DNA of 64,000 bases from positions 1 to 64,000 of the forward strand of contig JBGCFR010000009.1 in the NCBI GenBank assembly GCA_045107045.1, read 5' to 3'. Of this stretch, positions 8,874 through 17,819 are shown piece after piece (positions within the stretch are counted from its first letter, which is position 1; every line of letters starts with the position of its first letter). The DNA is from Putridiphycobacter sp045107045 (GTDB lineage: Bacteria; Bacteroidota; Bacteroidia; Flavobacteriales_D; Crocinitomicaceae). The notes under the pieces were generated by a model, which saw nothing but the letters and a program-made list of their open reading frames with translations, was not told the origin of the DNA and made no database searches. The position numbers and the translations under genes are program-made.

Positions 8874-9374
8874 ATGAAATTGAAAATATTAAGCTCGTTA
8901 ACTATTTGCCTACTTCTGATGTCTTGCAATAAAGATATTATTGAGCCAGCAAAGCAAGTAGAAAACAACAAAACGGAAGTTTTGGATGAACAGATTGCTG
9001 TTACCAAAGGTAATAAAGGTCGCCATATTATAATCATAACAAACGTCACAACTGGAGAAGTAACCCATGTTGAATGTTATGGATATGGTGGAGGTTGTGG
9101 TCCAACAATTACAGTTGATGCATCTGCCTTTAATCCTGTTTTAGATATCATTAATACTGAAGACAATTTTGATATTGCAGACATTTTTGACACTGAACAA
9201 AACCAGCTCAATCCTATCTTTGGAAGCTTAGTTGTATCCAGTGTAATTAATGGTGATTATACTGTGAAGAGTTTAGGAACATATGTGCAAACCAATGGCC
9301 AAATATTGACCTACATTCAAATTTTCGACCAAAATAATGACGTTATTAGTAGTCATGAATTAAACATACAATAA
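8874..9374 (+). CDS. Small Cys-containing lipoprotein, member 2 of a tandem pair
   Basis: The start at ATG 8874 (166 residues) gives a clean lipoprotein signal, ILSSLTICLLLMSC. After a Lys/Asn-rich linker the protein resembles its upstream neighbour: a strand segment (GRHIIIITNVTTGEV), a Cys-containing turn (VECYGYGGGCGPTITV), then repeated acidic segments ending in a C-terminal strand pair. It has two of the four mature Cys residues of member 1. It lies 13 bases after member 1, so the two are cotranscribed and arose by duplication. A strong terminator follows 8 bases after its stop. Function unknown. Confidence 0.7.
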   Translation: MKLKILSSLTICLLLMSCNKDIIEPAKQVENNKTEVLDEQIAVTKGNKGRHIIIITNVTTGEVTHVECYGYGGGCGPTITVDASAFNPVLDIINTEDNFDIADIFDTEQNQLNPIFGSLVVSSVINGDYTVKSLGTYVQTNGQILTYIQIFDQNNDVISSHELNIQ

Positions 9375-9382
9375 TTCTAACC

Positions 9383-9418
9383 AGTATGGTTCCATATTTA
9401 TGGAACCATACTTTTTTT
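9383..9418 (+). terminator. Strong intrinsic terminator / possible attenuator
   Basis: A perfect 12-base stem (AGTATGGTTCCA with its complement, 9383-9394 and 9401-9412) around a 6-base loop is followed by a run of T. It ends only seven bases before the ATG of the next lipoprotein gene, so expression of that gene needs read-through. Confidence 0.9.
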
Positions 9419-9424
9419 AAAAAA

Positions 9425-10570
9425 ATGAATAAGACAAATATACTTCTGTGGATCTTTTTTATCAGTTTAGCTTATGGGTGCACTACTGAAAAAAAACAAG
9501 AACTAATCCATATTGATGAAAAGGAATACCTGAATGGTTTTTTAGGAAACAGCAAAATGACAAAAGTAAATGGTAAAACTTTTTTATGTCATTACGACTT
9601 AGTCACTAATAAAAAAATTATTGCTGAATCTCTAGAAGATGATGAGAAACACATTATTGATCTTTCTGAAGTGATTCTAATGAGTGATTCTAGAATCAAA
9701 GCGTTTGAAATAATTGATTGGAACACCATCTATTTATTACCAATTCATTCCACACATCTTTTAGTAGCAAATGGTGAAGGGCAGCATATTAAAACACTGA
9801 ATTTGAGCCCGTACTTAGAACAAGAAGGTCAATTTGAGTTGGTAAACTGGACAGGCTCTTTTGTGATTAATGATACCTCCATGATTTTTCCATTAGAGTT
9901 TAGACCGGAAAGCTTACCGTTAACAATGCGTGATAGTTTTGAAGCTTATGATAGTGCCAGATACACCGCACCTAGGCTTTTTAAAATTGATAATTTCTTG
10001 AAAGATTCATTATCTGTTCATTTTGGAGCTAGTCATTTATATCAACGTTTTGTTGAAGAAAATGTACTCGCTTACGATAAAAGTAATTTTCGATTCATTA
10101 ATGGTCAAATTATCTATTCAAGTATGTACACTGACTCTATATACCTAATTAATCCTATTACACTTAAAGTCACAGCTAGTTATAAAATCCAATCTGACTA
10201 TACTGGTTTAATTATTAAACATATTACCCGACAAGAGTTTACCAATTCTGGTCAAAATTTATTAATGTATAATGCCTATTCCAATGGTAATATTAATGAC
10301 ATTTTTTTCGACCATATTAGTCAAAACTATTTCGTTTCTGTATTTCATAAGCCTGAAGAAGAAAATCAATCACCAGCTAAGTTAGAATGGTCATTCATTG
10401 TTTTAGACCAAACCTTTAATAAAATTGATGAAATAAAAATGAATGCTGACTTATACAATCAAAACTGTTACTCAACAAATAATGGACTCTATTTAGCGGC
10501 AAACATGGCACATAAAAATGATACCAATTATTATAAAAAGAACAATTACTCCATTTTTAAATATGAATAA
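9425..10570 (+). CDS. Propeller-like lipoprotein (DUF4221 / 6-bladed propeller type)
   Basis: Start chosen at ATG 9425 (381 residues), which opens a lipoprotein signal ending SLAYGC; the frame from 9386 would run through the terminator hairpin. The mature part alternates short hydrophobic strands and polar turns over its whole length, with phrases such as RLFKIDNF, SNFRFINGQIIYSS and TDSIYLINPITLKV, as in the DUF4221/6-bladed beta-propeller lipoproteins of Bacteroidota. The assignment rests on overall pattern and is moderate. It overlaps the thioredoxin-like gene by eight bases (translational coupling). In related bacteria propeller lipoproteins sit beside small secreted peptides and thioredoxin-like proteins, as here. 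Confidence 0.6.
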   Translation: MNKTNILLWIFFISLAYGCTTEKKQELIHIDEKEYLNGFLGNSKMTKVNGKTFLCHYDLVTNKKIIAESLEDDEKHIIDLSEVILMSDSRIKAFEIIDWNTIYLLPIHSTHLLVANGEGQHIKTLNLSPYLEQEGQFELVNWTGSFVINDTSMIFPLEFRPESLPLTMRDSFEAYDSARYTAPRLFKIDNFLKDSLSVHFGASHLYQRFVEENVLAYDKSNFRFINGQIIYSSMYTDSIYLINPITLKVTASYKIQSDYTGLIIKHITRQEFTNSGQNLLMYNAYSNGNINDIFFDHISQNYFVSVFHKPEEENQSPAKLEWSFIVLDQTFNKIDEIKMNADLYNQNCYSTNNGLYLAANMAHKNDTNYYKKNNYSIFKYE

Positions 10571-11003
10571 ATCTATTCTTATTCTACTCGTTTTATTTTT
10601 TGTTATAAGTTGTAAAACCGAATCAAACTATGAGCATTTAGACAATTACATTAAACTTAAAAAAGAGGATATTAGTCTGGCTGATTTCAATTCTGTAATT
10701 GTGGTCAGTGAGGCCGGTACTTGTCCATTTTGTACTGATCATTTTACTAAAGCCATTTCCAATCACATTAATAATCAAAATATTCTTTTTTTGGTCACAA
10801 CAAGAGGCATGAATGTTGACATTTCATCTTTTATAAAGACAACTCGAAATAACATTGTAATTGACTATTCAAACGACTTTTCCAAACTGAATTTAGCCAA
10901 AGGTTGTGCTATTATAGAACTTAAAGAGCAACAAATTGACACCATTATTCAAATTCAACCAGAAAATTTACAGCCAAGTATTGATTTATTTGAGAATCAT
11001 TAA
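10563..11003 (+). CDS. Thioredoxin-like lipoprotein with CPFC motif
   Basis: The ATG at 10563, inside the last codons of the propeller gene, opens a lipoprotein signal (MNKSILILLVLFFVISC, lipid Cys at 17; 146 residues). The mature protein has a strand (NSVIVVSE), the redox motif C54-PF-C57 at the start of a helix (TDHFTKAIS), then alternating strands and helices of about the size of a thioredoxin fold. The cis-Pro loop is not obvious, so this is a divergent member or a structural relative. Its position after two Cys-containing lipoproteins suggests that it may reduce, form or sense their disulfides; that is inference. Confidence 0.6.
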   Translation: MNKSILILLVLFFVISCKTESNYEHLDNYIKLKKEDISLADFNSVIVVSEAGTCPFCTDHFTKAISNHINNQNILFLVTTRGMNVDISSFIKTTRNNIVIDYSNDFSKLNLAKGCAIIELKEQQIDTIIQIQPENLQPSIDLFENH

Positions 11004-11119
11004 ACCTTTCGTATTCACTATATGTAGTTAAACAGTTGACTTAAAACTGTAATTGCACTTTAAAAACAAGAGAGTACAAGAAGTCCGTGAATATCCAACA
11101 ATTATCTTATTTTTGTTCT

Positions 11120-13087
11120 ATGCGACATCTTTTGATCATTGGATTGCTGTTTGGTTTTATATTTAATGGATTGAGTCAATCTGAATTAAAACTAAAATAC
11201 CCAGTAGCTATTATTGAAGATATTGAAACAAAAGTTTTAATTCTTAATGCTGATGAAAATTTTCCAGCCATTATTACAGTCAATGGCTCAAAAATAGAAC
11301 TTGATCGATCAGATGAATACGTAAGTTTTTCACACCGATTTATAAGAGATCAAAAACTAACAATTTCTGGTTATGTTTTTAATCAACCAGAATCAAGAAT
11401 CATCCCACTCTGGCTTTCTATTTTACCCCCACTTTTTGCCATTTTTTTTGCACTTATTTATAAAGAAGTCATATTTTCGTTATTCTCGGGTATATTTTTA
11501 GGTGGGGCTATTATTGGTTATTATGCTGCTGGTTTTAAAGGTGTTTTCATTGGTTTTCTTAGTGTTATTGACACCTATCTTTTAAGCGCTTTAAATGACT
11601 CCAGTCATATCAGTGTCATTTTGTTTTCAGTGATGATTGGTGGTATTGTAGCCCTAATTTCTCGAAATGGAGGGATGAAAGGTATTGTAAATGGCATTAT
11701 TAAATATGCAAAGAATGCAAGAAGCGGCCAGCTAACCACCTATCTATTAGGTATTTCTATATTTTTTGATGACTATGCCAACTCCTTAGTTGTTGGGAAT
11801 ACAATGCGCGCTATTACTGATAAGCTGAGAATTTCACGGGAAAAGCTAGCCTATATTGTTGATTCCACCGCTGCTCCTGTAGCCGCAATCGCTTTTGTAA
11901 CTACGTGGATTGGTGCTGAATTGGGTTATATTCAAAATGGGTTAACCAAAATTAATGCGGATGGAGCTCAAATTTCTGAAGGTGTTTACAGCGTGTTTTT
12001 AAATAGTTTATCGTATTCTTTCTACCCTATTTTAACCTTATTTTTCATGTTCTATTTAATTTGGCGTGGTCGTGATTTTGGACCAATGTTGACTGCAGAA
12101 AAACGTGCTCGGGTTGGTGGGATTATTAACCCTGAGGAGAATAATGCTGATTTAACTGAAATGGAAGACCTTGAACCAGTTCCTGACATTCCACTCAGAT
12201 CCATGAATGCAATCATCCCTGTAGTCATAATCGTATTGGGCACATTACTTGGACTTTTAGTGACTGGATTTGACAGCCTACAAAATAGCTTATATAGCCT
12301 GCAACCTAATGGACAGTTTGACACTTGGGGGCAAATTTGGGCCAATATGAATTTACTTGAACTGCCTGCACATTCTTTTGGACAAAAATTAGGCAGTTTA
12401 ATTGGTGTCTCCGATTCTTATACTGCTTTATTATGGGCTTCAATCACGTCAATGTTTGTGGCTATTGCCCTAACATTGGGCCAGCGAATTATGAACTTGC
12501 AAGACACTATAGAAACGTTGATAAAAGGCTTTAAAACTATGATGCCAGCATTGCTAATATTAATATTAGCATGGTCACTAGCATTAGTTACTGAAGATAT
12601 GCATACTGCTGACTTCTTATCAAGAGCTATTGAAGGTAAAATTGATCCTTGGTTTATTCCAACTTTCACTTTTGTATTATCCGCATTTGTAGCCTTTTCT
12701 ACAGGGTCATCATGGTCTACCATGGCACTTGTTTATCCTATTATTTTACCAGCTGCTTGGCTATTGTGCATGAATGATCAAATGCCTCCTGAACTGGCCA
12801 TGCCAATTTTTTATAATGTAGTGAGTTCAGTTTTAGCTGGATCGGTTTTGGGAGACCATTGCTCACCGATATCTGACACGACCATTTTAAGCTCCTTGGC
12901 AAGTGGGTGTAATCATATTGATCATGTCAAAACACAAATTCCATATGCGCTAACTGTTGGCGCAATTTCAATACTTTCAGGTACGATTCCATCAGCACTA
13001 GGATTGCCTCCAATATTAAGCTTTATACTTGCCTTTGGTTTAATTATTGCGGTTGTTGAAATATTTGGCAAAAAATCAATACAATAA
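11120..13087 (+). CDS. NhaC-family Na+/H+ antiporter with N-terminal exported domain
   Basis: The protein (655 residues from ATG 11120; GTG 11087 gives eleven more) begins with a signal-like segment (HLLIIGLLFGFIFNGLSQ) and about 80 residues of strand-rich sequence that should be periplasmic. From about residue 95 it is an NhaC-type antiporter with many membrane segments, including IFFDDYANSLVVGNTMR, STAAPVAAIAFVTTW, an AFSTGSSWSTMALVYP helix and a VLGDHCSPISDTTILSS segment. Such proteins exchange Na+ for H+ across the inner membrane; some homologues carry other cations or amino acids. ruvX follows with a one-base overlap. The short distance from a TATTTTTG -7 box (11108-11115) to the ATG is unusual. 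Confidence 0.85.
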   Translation: MRHLLIIGLLFGFIFNGLSQSELKLKYPVAIIEDIETKVLILNADENFPAIITVNGSKIELDRSDEYVSFSHRFIRDQKLTISGYVFNQPESRIIPLWLSILPPLFAIFFALIYKEVIFSLFSGIFLGGAIIGYYAAGFKGVFIGFLSVIDTYLLSALNDSSHISVILFSVMIGGIVALISRNGGMKGIVNGIIKYAKNARSGQLTTYLLGISIFFDDYANSLVVGNTMRAITDKLRISREKLAYIVDSTAAPVAAIAFVTTWIGAELGYIQNGLTKINADGAQISEGVYSVFLNSLSYSFYPILTLFFMFYLIWRGRDFGPMLTAEKRARVGGIINPEENNADLTEMEDLEPVPDIPLRSMNAIIPVVIIVLGTLLGLLVTGFDSLQNSLYSLQPNGQFDTWGQIWANMNLLELPAHSFGQKLGSLIGVSDSYTALLWASITSMFVAIALTLGQRIMNLQDTIETLIKGFKTMMPALLILILAWSLALVTEDMHTADFLSRAIEGKIDPWFIPTFTFVLSAFVAFSTGSSWSTMALVYPIILPAAWLLCMNDQMPPELAMPIFYNVVSSVLAGSVLGDHCSPISDTTILSSLASGCNHIDHVKTQIPYALTVGAISILSGTIPSALGLPPILSFILAFGLIIAVVEIFGKKSIQ

Positions 13088-13497
13088 TGGGAAGGCTCCT
13101 TGCAATAGACTATGGACAAAAAAGAACTGGCATTGCAGAAACTGACGACTTGCAAATAATAGCTTCTGGACTGACTACAGTCAACACTCCTGAGTTATTC
13201 AAGTTTTTAACTCAATACTTTGCTAAACATAAAGTAGATGCGATTGTACTTGGTGAGCCTAAAAGACTAAATGGTGAGGACACACATAACTCAGCACCTG
13301 TTGAAGCACTCAAACAAAAATTGAATCAAACTTTTGGGCATATTCCTGTTAAAATGGTGGATGAGCGATTTACATCAAAAATGGCTGTTCAAACTATGAT
13401 TGATTCCGGCTTGAGTAAAAAAAAACGTCAGAACAAAGCCTTGATTGATGAGATTTCTGCAACTATCATCTTACAATCATATATGAGTAGCATTTAA
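13087..13497 (+). CDS. ruvX: Putative Holliday junction resolvase YqgF
   Basis: The 136-residue RNase H-fold protein has the family's N-terminal catalytic segment LAIDYGQKRTGIAETD, a central LGEPKRLNGE strand and MVDERFTSKMA near residue 96. YqgF/RuvX takes part in 16S rRNA 5' end maturation in E. coli and is related to Holliday junction resolvases. The ATG overlaps the stop of the antiporter gene (TAATG), so the two are translated from one mRNA. Confidence 0.93.
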   Translation: MGRLLAIDYGQKRTGIAETDDLQIIASGLTTVNTPELFKFLTQYFAKHKVDAIVLGEPKRLNGEDTHNSAPVEALKQKLNQTFGHIPVKMVDERFTSKMAVQTMIDSGLSKKKRQNKALIDEISATIILQSYMSSI

Positions 13498-13507
13498 AAA
13501 CAATATT

Positions 13508-13942
13508 ATGTCAGAAGAAGCATTAGAAACCCCAGTTATTCAAGAAGTTTCCCCATTTAAGAAAAAGGTTAAAAAGGCATTTCGAAATTTTTTAATTTAC
13601 AGTGGTATTGGTCTGGTTCTATTTATAATACTCTATTTTTTATATACTAATTACACTTTTAGCGAAGGAACCCGAACGGGGTATCTAATCAAAACGTCCA
13701 GGAAAGGTTATATTTTTAAAACTTATGAAGGACAGTTAAACCTCGGTGGGTTTGGAACTGATAAGTCAACTGGCTTAATTGGAAATATTTGGAATTTTTC
13801 AATTGATGATGTAGAAATGTATCAAAAAATACAATCTTTTGAAGGAGAAAAAGTGACTGTATCTTATAAAGAGATTAATAATGCCATGCCATGGCAAGGT
13901 GAAACGAATTACTTCGTTTATGATATTAAGGTTAAAAAATAA
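13508..13942 (+). CDS. Single-pass membrane protein, unknown family of Bacteroidota
   Basis: The 144-residue protein has a Lys-rich cytoplasmic N-terminus (FKKKVKKAFRNF), one membrane segment at about residues 29-48 (LIYSGIGLVLFIILYFLYT) and an exported domain with a GTRTGYLIKTSRKGYIFKTYEGQ motif. This motif recurs in a small conserved family that is sometimes misnamed 6-phosphogluconate dehydrogenase; there is no nucleotide-binding site to support that name. Ten bases after ruvX, so probably in the same transcript. Function unknown. Confidence 0.75.
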   Translation: MSEEALETPVIQEVSPFKKKVKKAFRNFLIYSGIGLVLFIILYFLYTNYTFSEGTRTGYLIKTSRKGYIFKTYEGQLNLGGFGTDKSTGLIGNIWNFSIDDVEMYQKIQSFEGEKVTVSYKEINNAMPWQGETNYFVYDIKVKK

Positions 13943-14067
13943 TTGGTTTTGGCAAATGCTCATTTCTTAATTTGAGTATTCACGAAAATTTTCTGATTTA
14001 AATCAATAATTAACAGTTTTTGGTTTAACAATCCTAAACTTATCCTCATATTTGCAAGTCAGAAAAA

Positions 14068-14418
14068 ATGAATACAAACTCAAACCATACACCACCTCGC
14101 CAAACTCTTTTAGGCAAATGGTCTGCAAAATTGCAAGAACGTTGGGGAGTATCTGCCAATAGGGTTTTCATTATCCTTTTTGTTTTTGCTTGCACAGGTA
14201 CAACAGTATTAATATTAAAGCGTCCAGTTGTCAATTATTTTTCAGGTGGTACTGAAACACCCCTGTTATTTTCTGTTTTATATTACATTTTTATTTTGCC
14301 TATTTATAATCTAATTCTATTGGTTTATGGCTTTATTTTCGGTCAATTTCAATTTTTTTGGAATTTTGAAAAAAAAATGCTCAAGCGAATGGCCGGTCGT
14401 TTTCAATCAAGAAAATAA
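14068..14418 (+). CDS. DUF6787-type small membrane protein
   Basis: The 116-residue protein begins with a polar segment (LGKWSAKLQERWGVSANRVF) and has two membrane segments (about residues 31-49 and 66-93), ending with a basic tail (EKKMLKRMAGRFQSRK). The pattern is that of a small family widespread in Flavobacteria and listed as DUF6787; it is often mislabelled prolipoprotein diacylglyceryl transferase, for which it is too short and has no active-site residues. A CATATTTG sequence at 14047-14054 may be its -7 promoter element. Confidence 0.75.
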   Translation: MNTNSNHTPPRQTLLGKWSAKLQERWGVSANRVFIILFVFACTGTTVLILKRPVVNYFSGGTETPLLFSVLYYIFILPIYNLILLVYGFIFGQFQFFWNFEKKMLKRMAGRFQSRK

Positions 14419-14516
14419 TTTTTTACAATTCAACTGTGTTATTCTACAGTTCATCATAATCTATTTCTTTATTCTTACTTAAGCCATGATATTTGATTTC
14501 AATTAATCAAAGTATT

Positions 14517-16676
14517 ATGAAAGCAATTATTTTAATAGTCGGGGTTTTATGTCACTTATCTCTATTATCTCAGTTTAGCATTAGCGGTAAAATTTTAAAT
14601 CAAAAAGGAGAGCCGCTCATAGGCGCTAGCATTATTATATCTGGCACTTATGATGGAGCAGTTACCAATCAAACTGGAGATTTTCAGTTTAGCACCAATC
14701 AAACTGATTCCATCAAACTGGTATGTCAATATATGGGCTATGAAACTAAGACACTCGATTATTATATATTCAAGAATGTATTGAATTTAGATATTAGATT
14801 AAAAGAAAAATTTAATGAGTTAGATGCTGTCACAATAACAGCGGGGGCTTTTGAGGCAGGTGATAAAAAGAAGGCAGTACTATTAACGGCATTGGATATG
14901 GTTACTACTCCTGGTGCTAGCGGCAATGTTGTAAATGCATTGCAATATTTACCTGGTACAAGCAGTAATGCTGAATCTGGAAAGCTTTTTGTTAGAGGTG
15001 GTTCAAGTACCGAAAGCCAAACTTTCATTGATGGGGCTTTAGTTCAAAACCCATACAACGCATCTGCTCCTAATACATCAGTTAGAAGTCGATTTAACCC
15101 TTTTATGTTTGAGGGTACTGTATTTAGTACGGGCGGATTTTCTGCAGAATTTGGTGACGCTTTATCGTCAGTATTACTTCTTGAAACAAAAGGCATGCAA
15201 AATGAAGATCAACTTGACATCTCTATTCTATCAGTAGGCTTAGGTTTAGCTGGGACAAAAAAGTGGGAAAAATCAGCTATTACAGCCAGTATTGATTATA
15301 CAAATCTAGCGCCATACATGACCATAGTCCCACAAGGGATTAATTGGAATAAAATGCCAGAGACAGTGGAATACGCTATTAGTTTCAGACATAAAACGAA
15401 AAAAGGATTATTTAAAGTTTATACCAACTATTCTGAATCAAAATTTGCAATGATGGATTATAACTTAGATAGTCAAACAGAAGATGAATTAAAATTAGGC
15501 AATCGAAATACTTATATCAACACATCTTATAAAGGACTTGTGGGTGAAAATTGGATAATGAATTTAAGTGGTGCTTTTACAAACTATATTGAAACAGTTC
15601 ACATCAATTCTAACTTATTTGAAGAGGAAACGAATGGTATTCATCTTAAATCTAAATTTACCCGCTCCATTACTAAACAGTTTAAAGTAAATACAGGAAT
15701 TGAATCATTTTCAACTCAATTCGTACAAGAATTCAACACCTCATCATCATCTACTAACAATGGCTTTACCAATCATCATTTTGGCAGTTTTATAGAGTTT
15801 GATTGGTATTTATCAAAAAAATTAGTGACCCGCTTTGGCGGAAGAATTGATCATTCAGATTATTTATCTGAATCCAAATTAGCTCCAAGAGTATCGTTAG
15901 CCTATAAATTGACAAAAAACGGGCAAATGTCCTTGGCCTATGGCCAATTTTATCAGACCCCACAAAATGATTTTCTTTTATTTACTAATCAATTGGATTT
16001 TGAAAAAGCCAATCAATATATGTTAAACTATACCATTTCAAAAAACAGAAGGTCTTTCAAAGCAGAGGCTTATTATAAGCCCTATCATAATTTAGTGAAA
16101 TTTGACCAAACCAATCCTTTTTATAACCCTGCTTATTACACCAACAACGGGACCGGTTCAGCTTATGGAATTGATGTATTCTTCAGAGATAAAAAGACCA
16201 TAAAAAATGGAGATTTTTGGGTGTCATACTCCTATTTAGACACTGAACGTAACTATCTTAATTTTCCAAGTGAATCACAACCGCGTTTTGCCAGCAAACA
16301 TAACTTATCAATAGTTTACAAACAATGGGTTAGAAAATGGAGAACCTTATTTGGCGCCTCTTTTACCTATGCCTCACCTCGTGTGTTTAATGATCCGAAT
16401 GAAACTGAATTTAATAATCAAAAGATGCGGGCTTATCAAGCATTAAACTTAAATGCTAGTTTTTTATATCGAGAAAATGTTATTTTTTATGCTTCAGCTA
16501 CTAATGTTTTGGGTTACAAGCAAGAGTTTGGATATGAATTTGCTAATTCGCCTAATGCAGATGGGGTGTACGAAAAATCCCTGATTACACCGCCAGCTGA
16601 CCGCTTTTTTGTTTTGGGTTGTTTTATCACTTTAAGTAGAAAGGGAGACAAGAATCAACTTGATAAAATCAACTAG
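14517..16676 (+). CDS. TonB-dependent receptor with CarboxypepD_reg-like domain
   Basis: The start at ATG 14517 (719 residues) opens a signal peptide ending LLSQF. Residues about 20-105 form the carboxypeptidase-regulatory-like domain (ISGKILNQKGEPLIGAS), then a plug domain (LQYLPGTSSNAESGKLFVRG, FIDGALVQNPY) and a long barrel ending in an aromatic strand region. It imports an unknown ligand through the outer membrane using TonB. The following genes, a DUF2141 protein and a LytS/LytTR pair, suggest a regulated surface-uptake set. There is no SusD partner, so a polysaccharide role is not indicated. Confidence 0.9.
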   Translation: MKAIILIVGVLCHLSLLSQFSISGKILNQKGEPLIGASIIISGTYDGAVTNQTGDFQFSTNQTDSIKLVCQYMGYETKTLDYYIFKNVLNLDIRLKEKFNELDAVTITAGAFEAGDKKKAVLLTALDMVTTPGASGNVVNALQYLPGTSSNAESGKLFVRGGSSTESQTFIDGALVQNPYNASAPNTSVRSRFNPFMFEGTVFSTGGFSAEFGDALSSVLLLETKGMQNEDQLDISILSVGLGLAGTKKWEKSAITASIDYTNLAPYMTIVPQGINWNKMPETVEYAISFRHKTKKGLFKVYTNYSESKFAMMDYNLDSQTEDELKLGNRNTYINTSYKGLVGENWIMNLSGAFTNYIETVHINSNLFEEETNGIHLKSKFTRSITKQFKVNTGIESFSTQFVQEFNTSSSSTNNGFTNHHFGSFIEFDWYLSKKLVTRFGGRIDHSDYLSESKLAPRVSLAYKLTKNGQMSLAYGQFYQTPQNDFLLFTNQLDFEKANQYMLNYTISKNRRSFKAEAYYKPYHNLVKFDQTNPFYNPAYYTNNGTGSAYGIDVFFRDKKTIKNGDFWVSYSYLDTERNYLNFPSESQPRFASKHNLSIVYKQWVRKWRTLFGASFTYASPRVFNDPNETEFNNQKMRAYQALNLNASFLYRENVIFYASATNVLGYKQEFGYEFANSPNADGVYEKSLITPPADRFFVLGCFITLSRKGDKNQLDKIN

Positions 16677-16783
16677 TTTCCCAAGTCGACAATTCATCAG
16701 TTAAAAACAACAGTTCAGTATACTTTATTTTAAAAACCAAGACTATAACTGCACCTTTACATCAACAAATAAAACTAAATATT

Positions 16784-17815
16784 ATGAAAACCTTAATCAT
16801 TACAATCACACTATTATTAACCCTTCAATTATCTGCTCAATCAGAAATGTTTCAGCAAAAAATGGGTGAAGCATTAGCTCAATATGGACAATGTAGAACA
16901 GCTGAAGATTTTATTAACACTTCTTTTAAATTTGAGCAAATAGCCAATGTAGAAAAACAGAATTGGTTACCTGAATACTATTTTGTGATGTGTTATACCA
17001 TGGCTAGTTATAATGTTAAAGCTGATAATCCTGCGCAAAAAGACAAATATTTAGACATGGCAGAAACACACATTGCGACACTTAAAACAATTGCTCCGGA
17101 AGAAGCTGAAGTTTTTGCATTGGAAGCTTTGTTTTATACCGCTCGATTAAGTGTCAACCCAATGGATCGTGGACAAAAATACTCTATGCTAAGCCAAAAA
17201 TCGGTTGGTACAGCACTGGCTATGGACCCAAACAATTTAAGAGCTAAACAAATGAAAATTGCCAATGATTTTGGTACTGCTCAATTTTTTGGATCGGATA
17301 CAGCACCTCTTTGTGAAAAAGCGCAGGTTTTATTAGCAGATTGGGATAATTATCCGTCTAAAAGTCCTTTTCATCCAAATTGGGGAAAGAGACACTTAAC
17401 CTCTATTGCGAAATCTTGTGAACCAAAAACTGAGGTTTCAGAAATAAAACAAGAAAATAGTGCAGTGACTAGTCCTAAATTAACTTTAGAAATTACCAAC
17501 TTGACATCTAATGAAGGTATTATACTTATCCAAATAAAAGACGCCTCTGAAAAAGTTGTTATGTCAACTAAAGGAAACATTAAAGATAATAAATCGACAA
17601 TAGTATTTAACGATCTTCCAGCAGGTGAATACGGTATTTCTTATTTTCATGATGCCAACACTAATATGAAAATGGATTCGGATAAGTATGGACGTCCACT
17701 TGAAGGCTATGGTTATTCCAACAATGCAAAAGCAATGATGAAGGCACCAGATTTCAAAGACACTATTTTTACACTTGATAAAGATTTAACCCTATCTTTA
17801 AAAACAAGAAATTAG
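16784..17815 (+). CDS. Exported TPR-like / DUF2141 protein
   Basis: A signal peptide (residues 1-18, ending LQLSAQ) is followed by an all-helical region of about 200 residues that looks like TPR-type repeats, then a C-terminal DUF2141-like domain from about residue 225 (LTLEITNLTSNEGIILIQIKD, LPAGEYGISYFHDANTNMKMD). DUF2141 domains are periplasmic or outer-membrane associated and of unknown role. It lies between the TonB receptor and the LytS kinase, four bases upstream of the latter, so the four genes are probably a unit. Confidence 0.8.
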   Translation: MKTLIITITLLLTLQLSAQSEMFQQKMGEALAQYGQCRTAEDFINTSFKFEQIANVEKQNWLPEYYFVMCYTMASYNVKADNPAQKDKYLDMAETHIATLKTIAPEEAEVFALEALFYTARLSVNPMDRGQKYSMLSQKSVGTALAMDPNNLRAKQMKIANDFGTAQFFGSDTAPLCEKAQVLLADWDNYPSKSPFHPNWGKRHLTSIAKSCEPKTEVSEIKQENSAVTSPKLTLEITNLTSNEGIILIQIKDASEKVVMSTKGNIKDNKSTIVFNDLPAGEYGISYFHDANTNMKMDSDKYGRPLEGYGYSNNAKAMMKAPDFKDTIFTLDKDLTLSLKTRN

Positions 17816-17819
17816 TTAG

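Noticed and set aside
13957..13978. Hairpin AATGCTCA/TGAGTATT after the 144-residue membrane protein gene
   Set aside because: The stem is weak, with a G-U pair and no T run, so it was not called a terminator.
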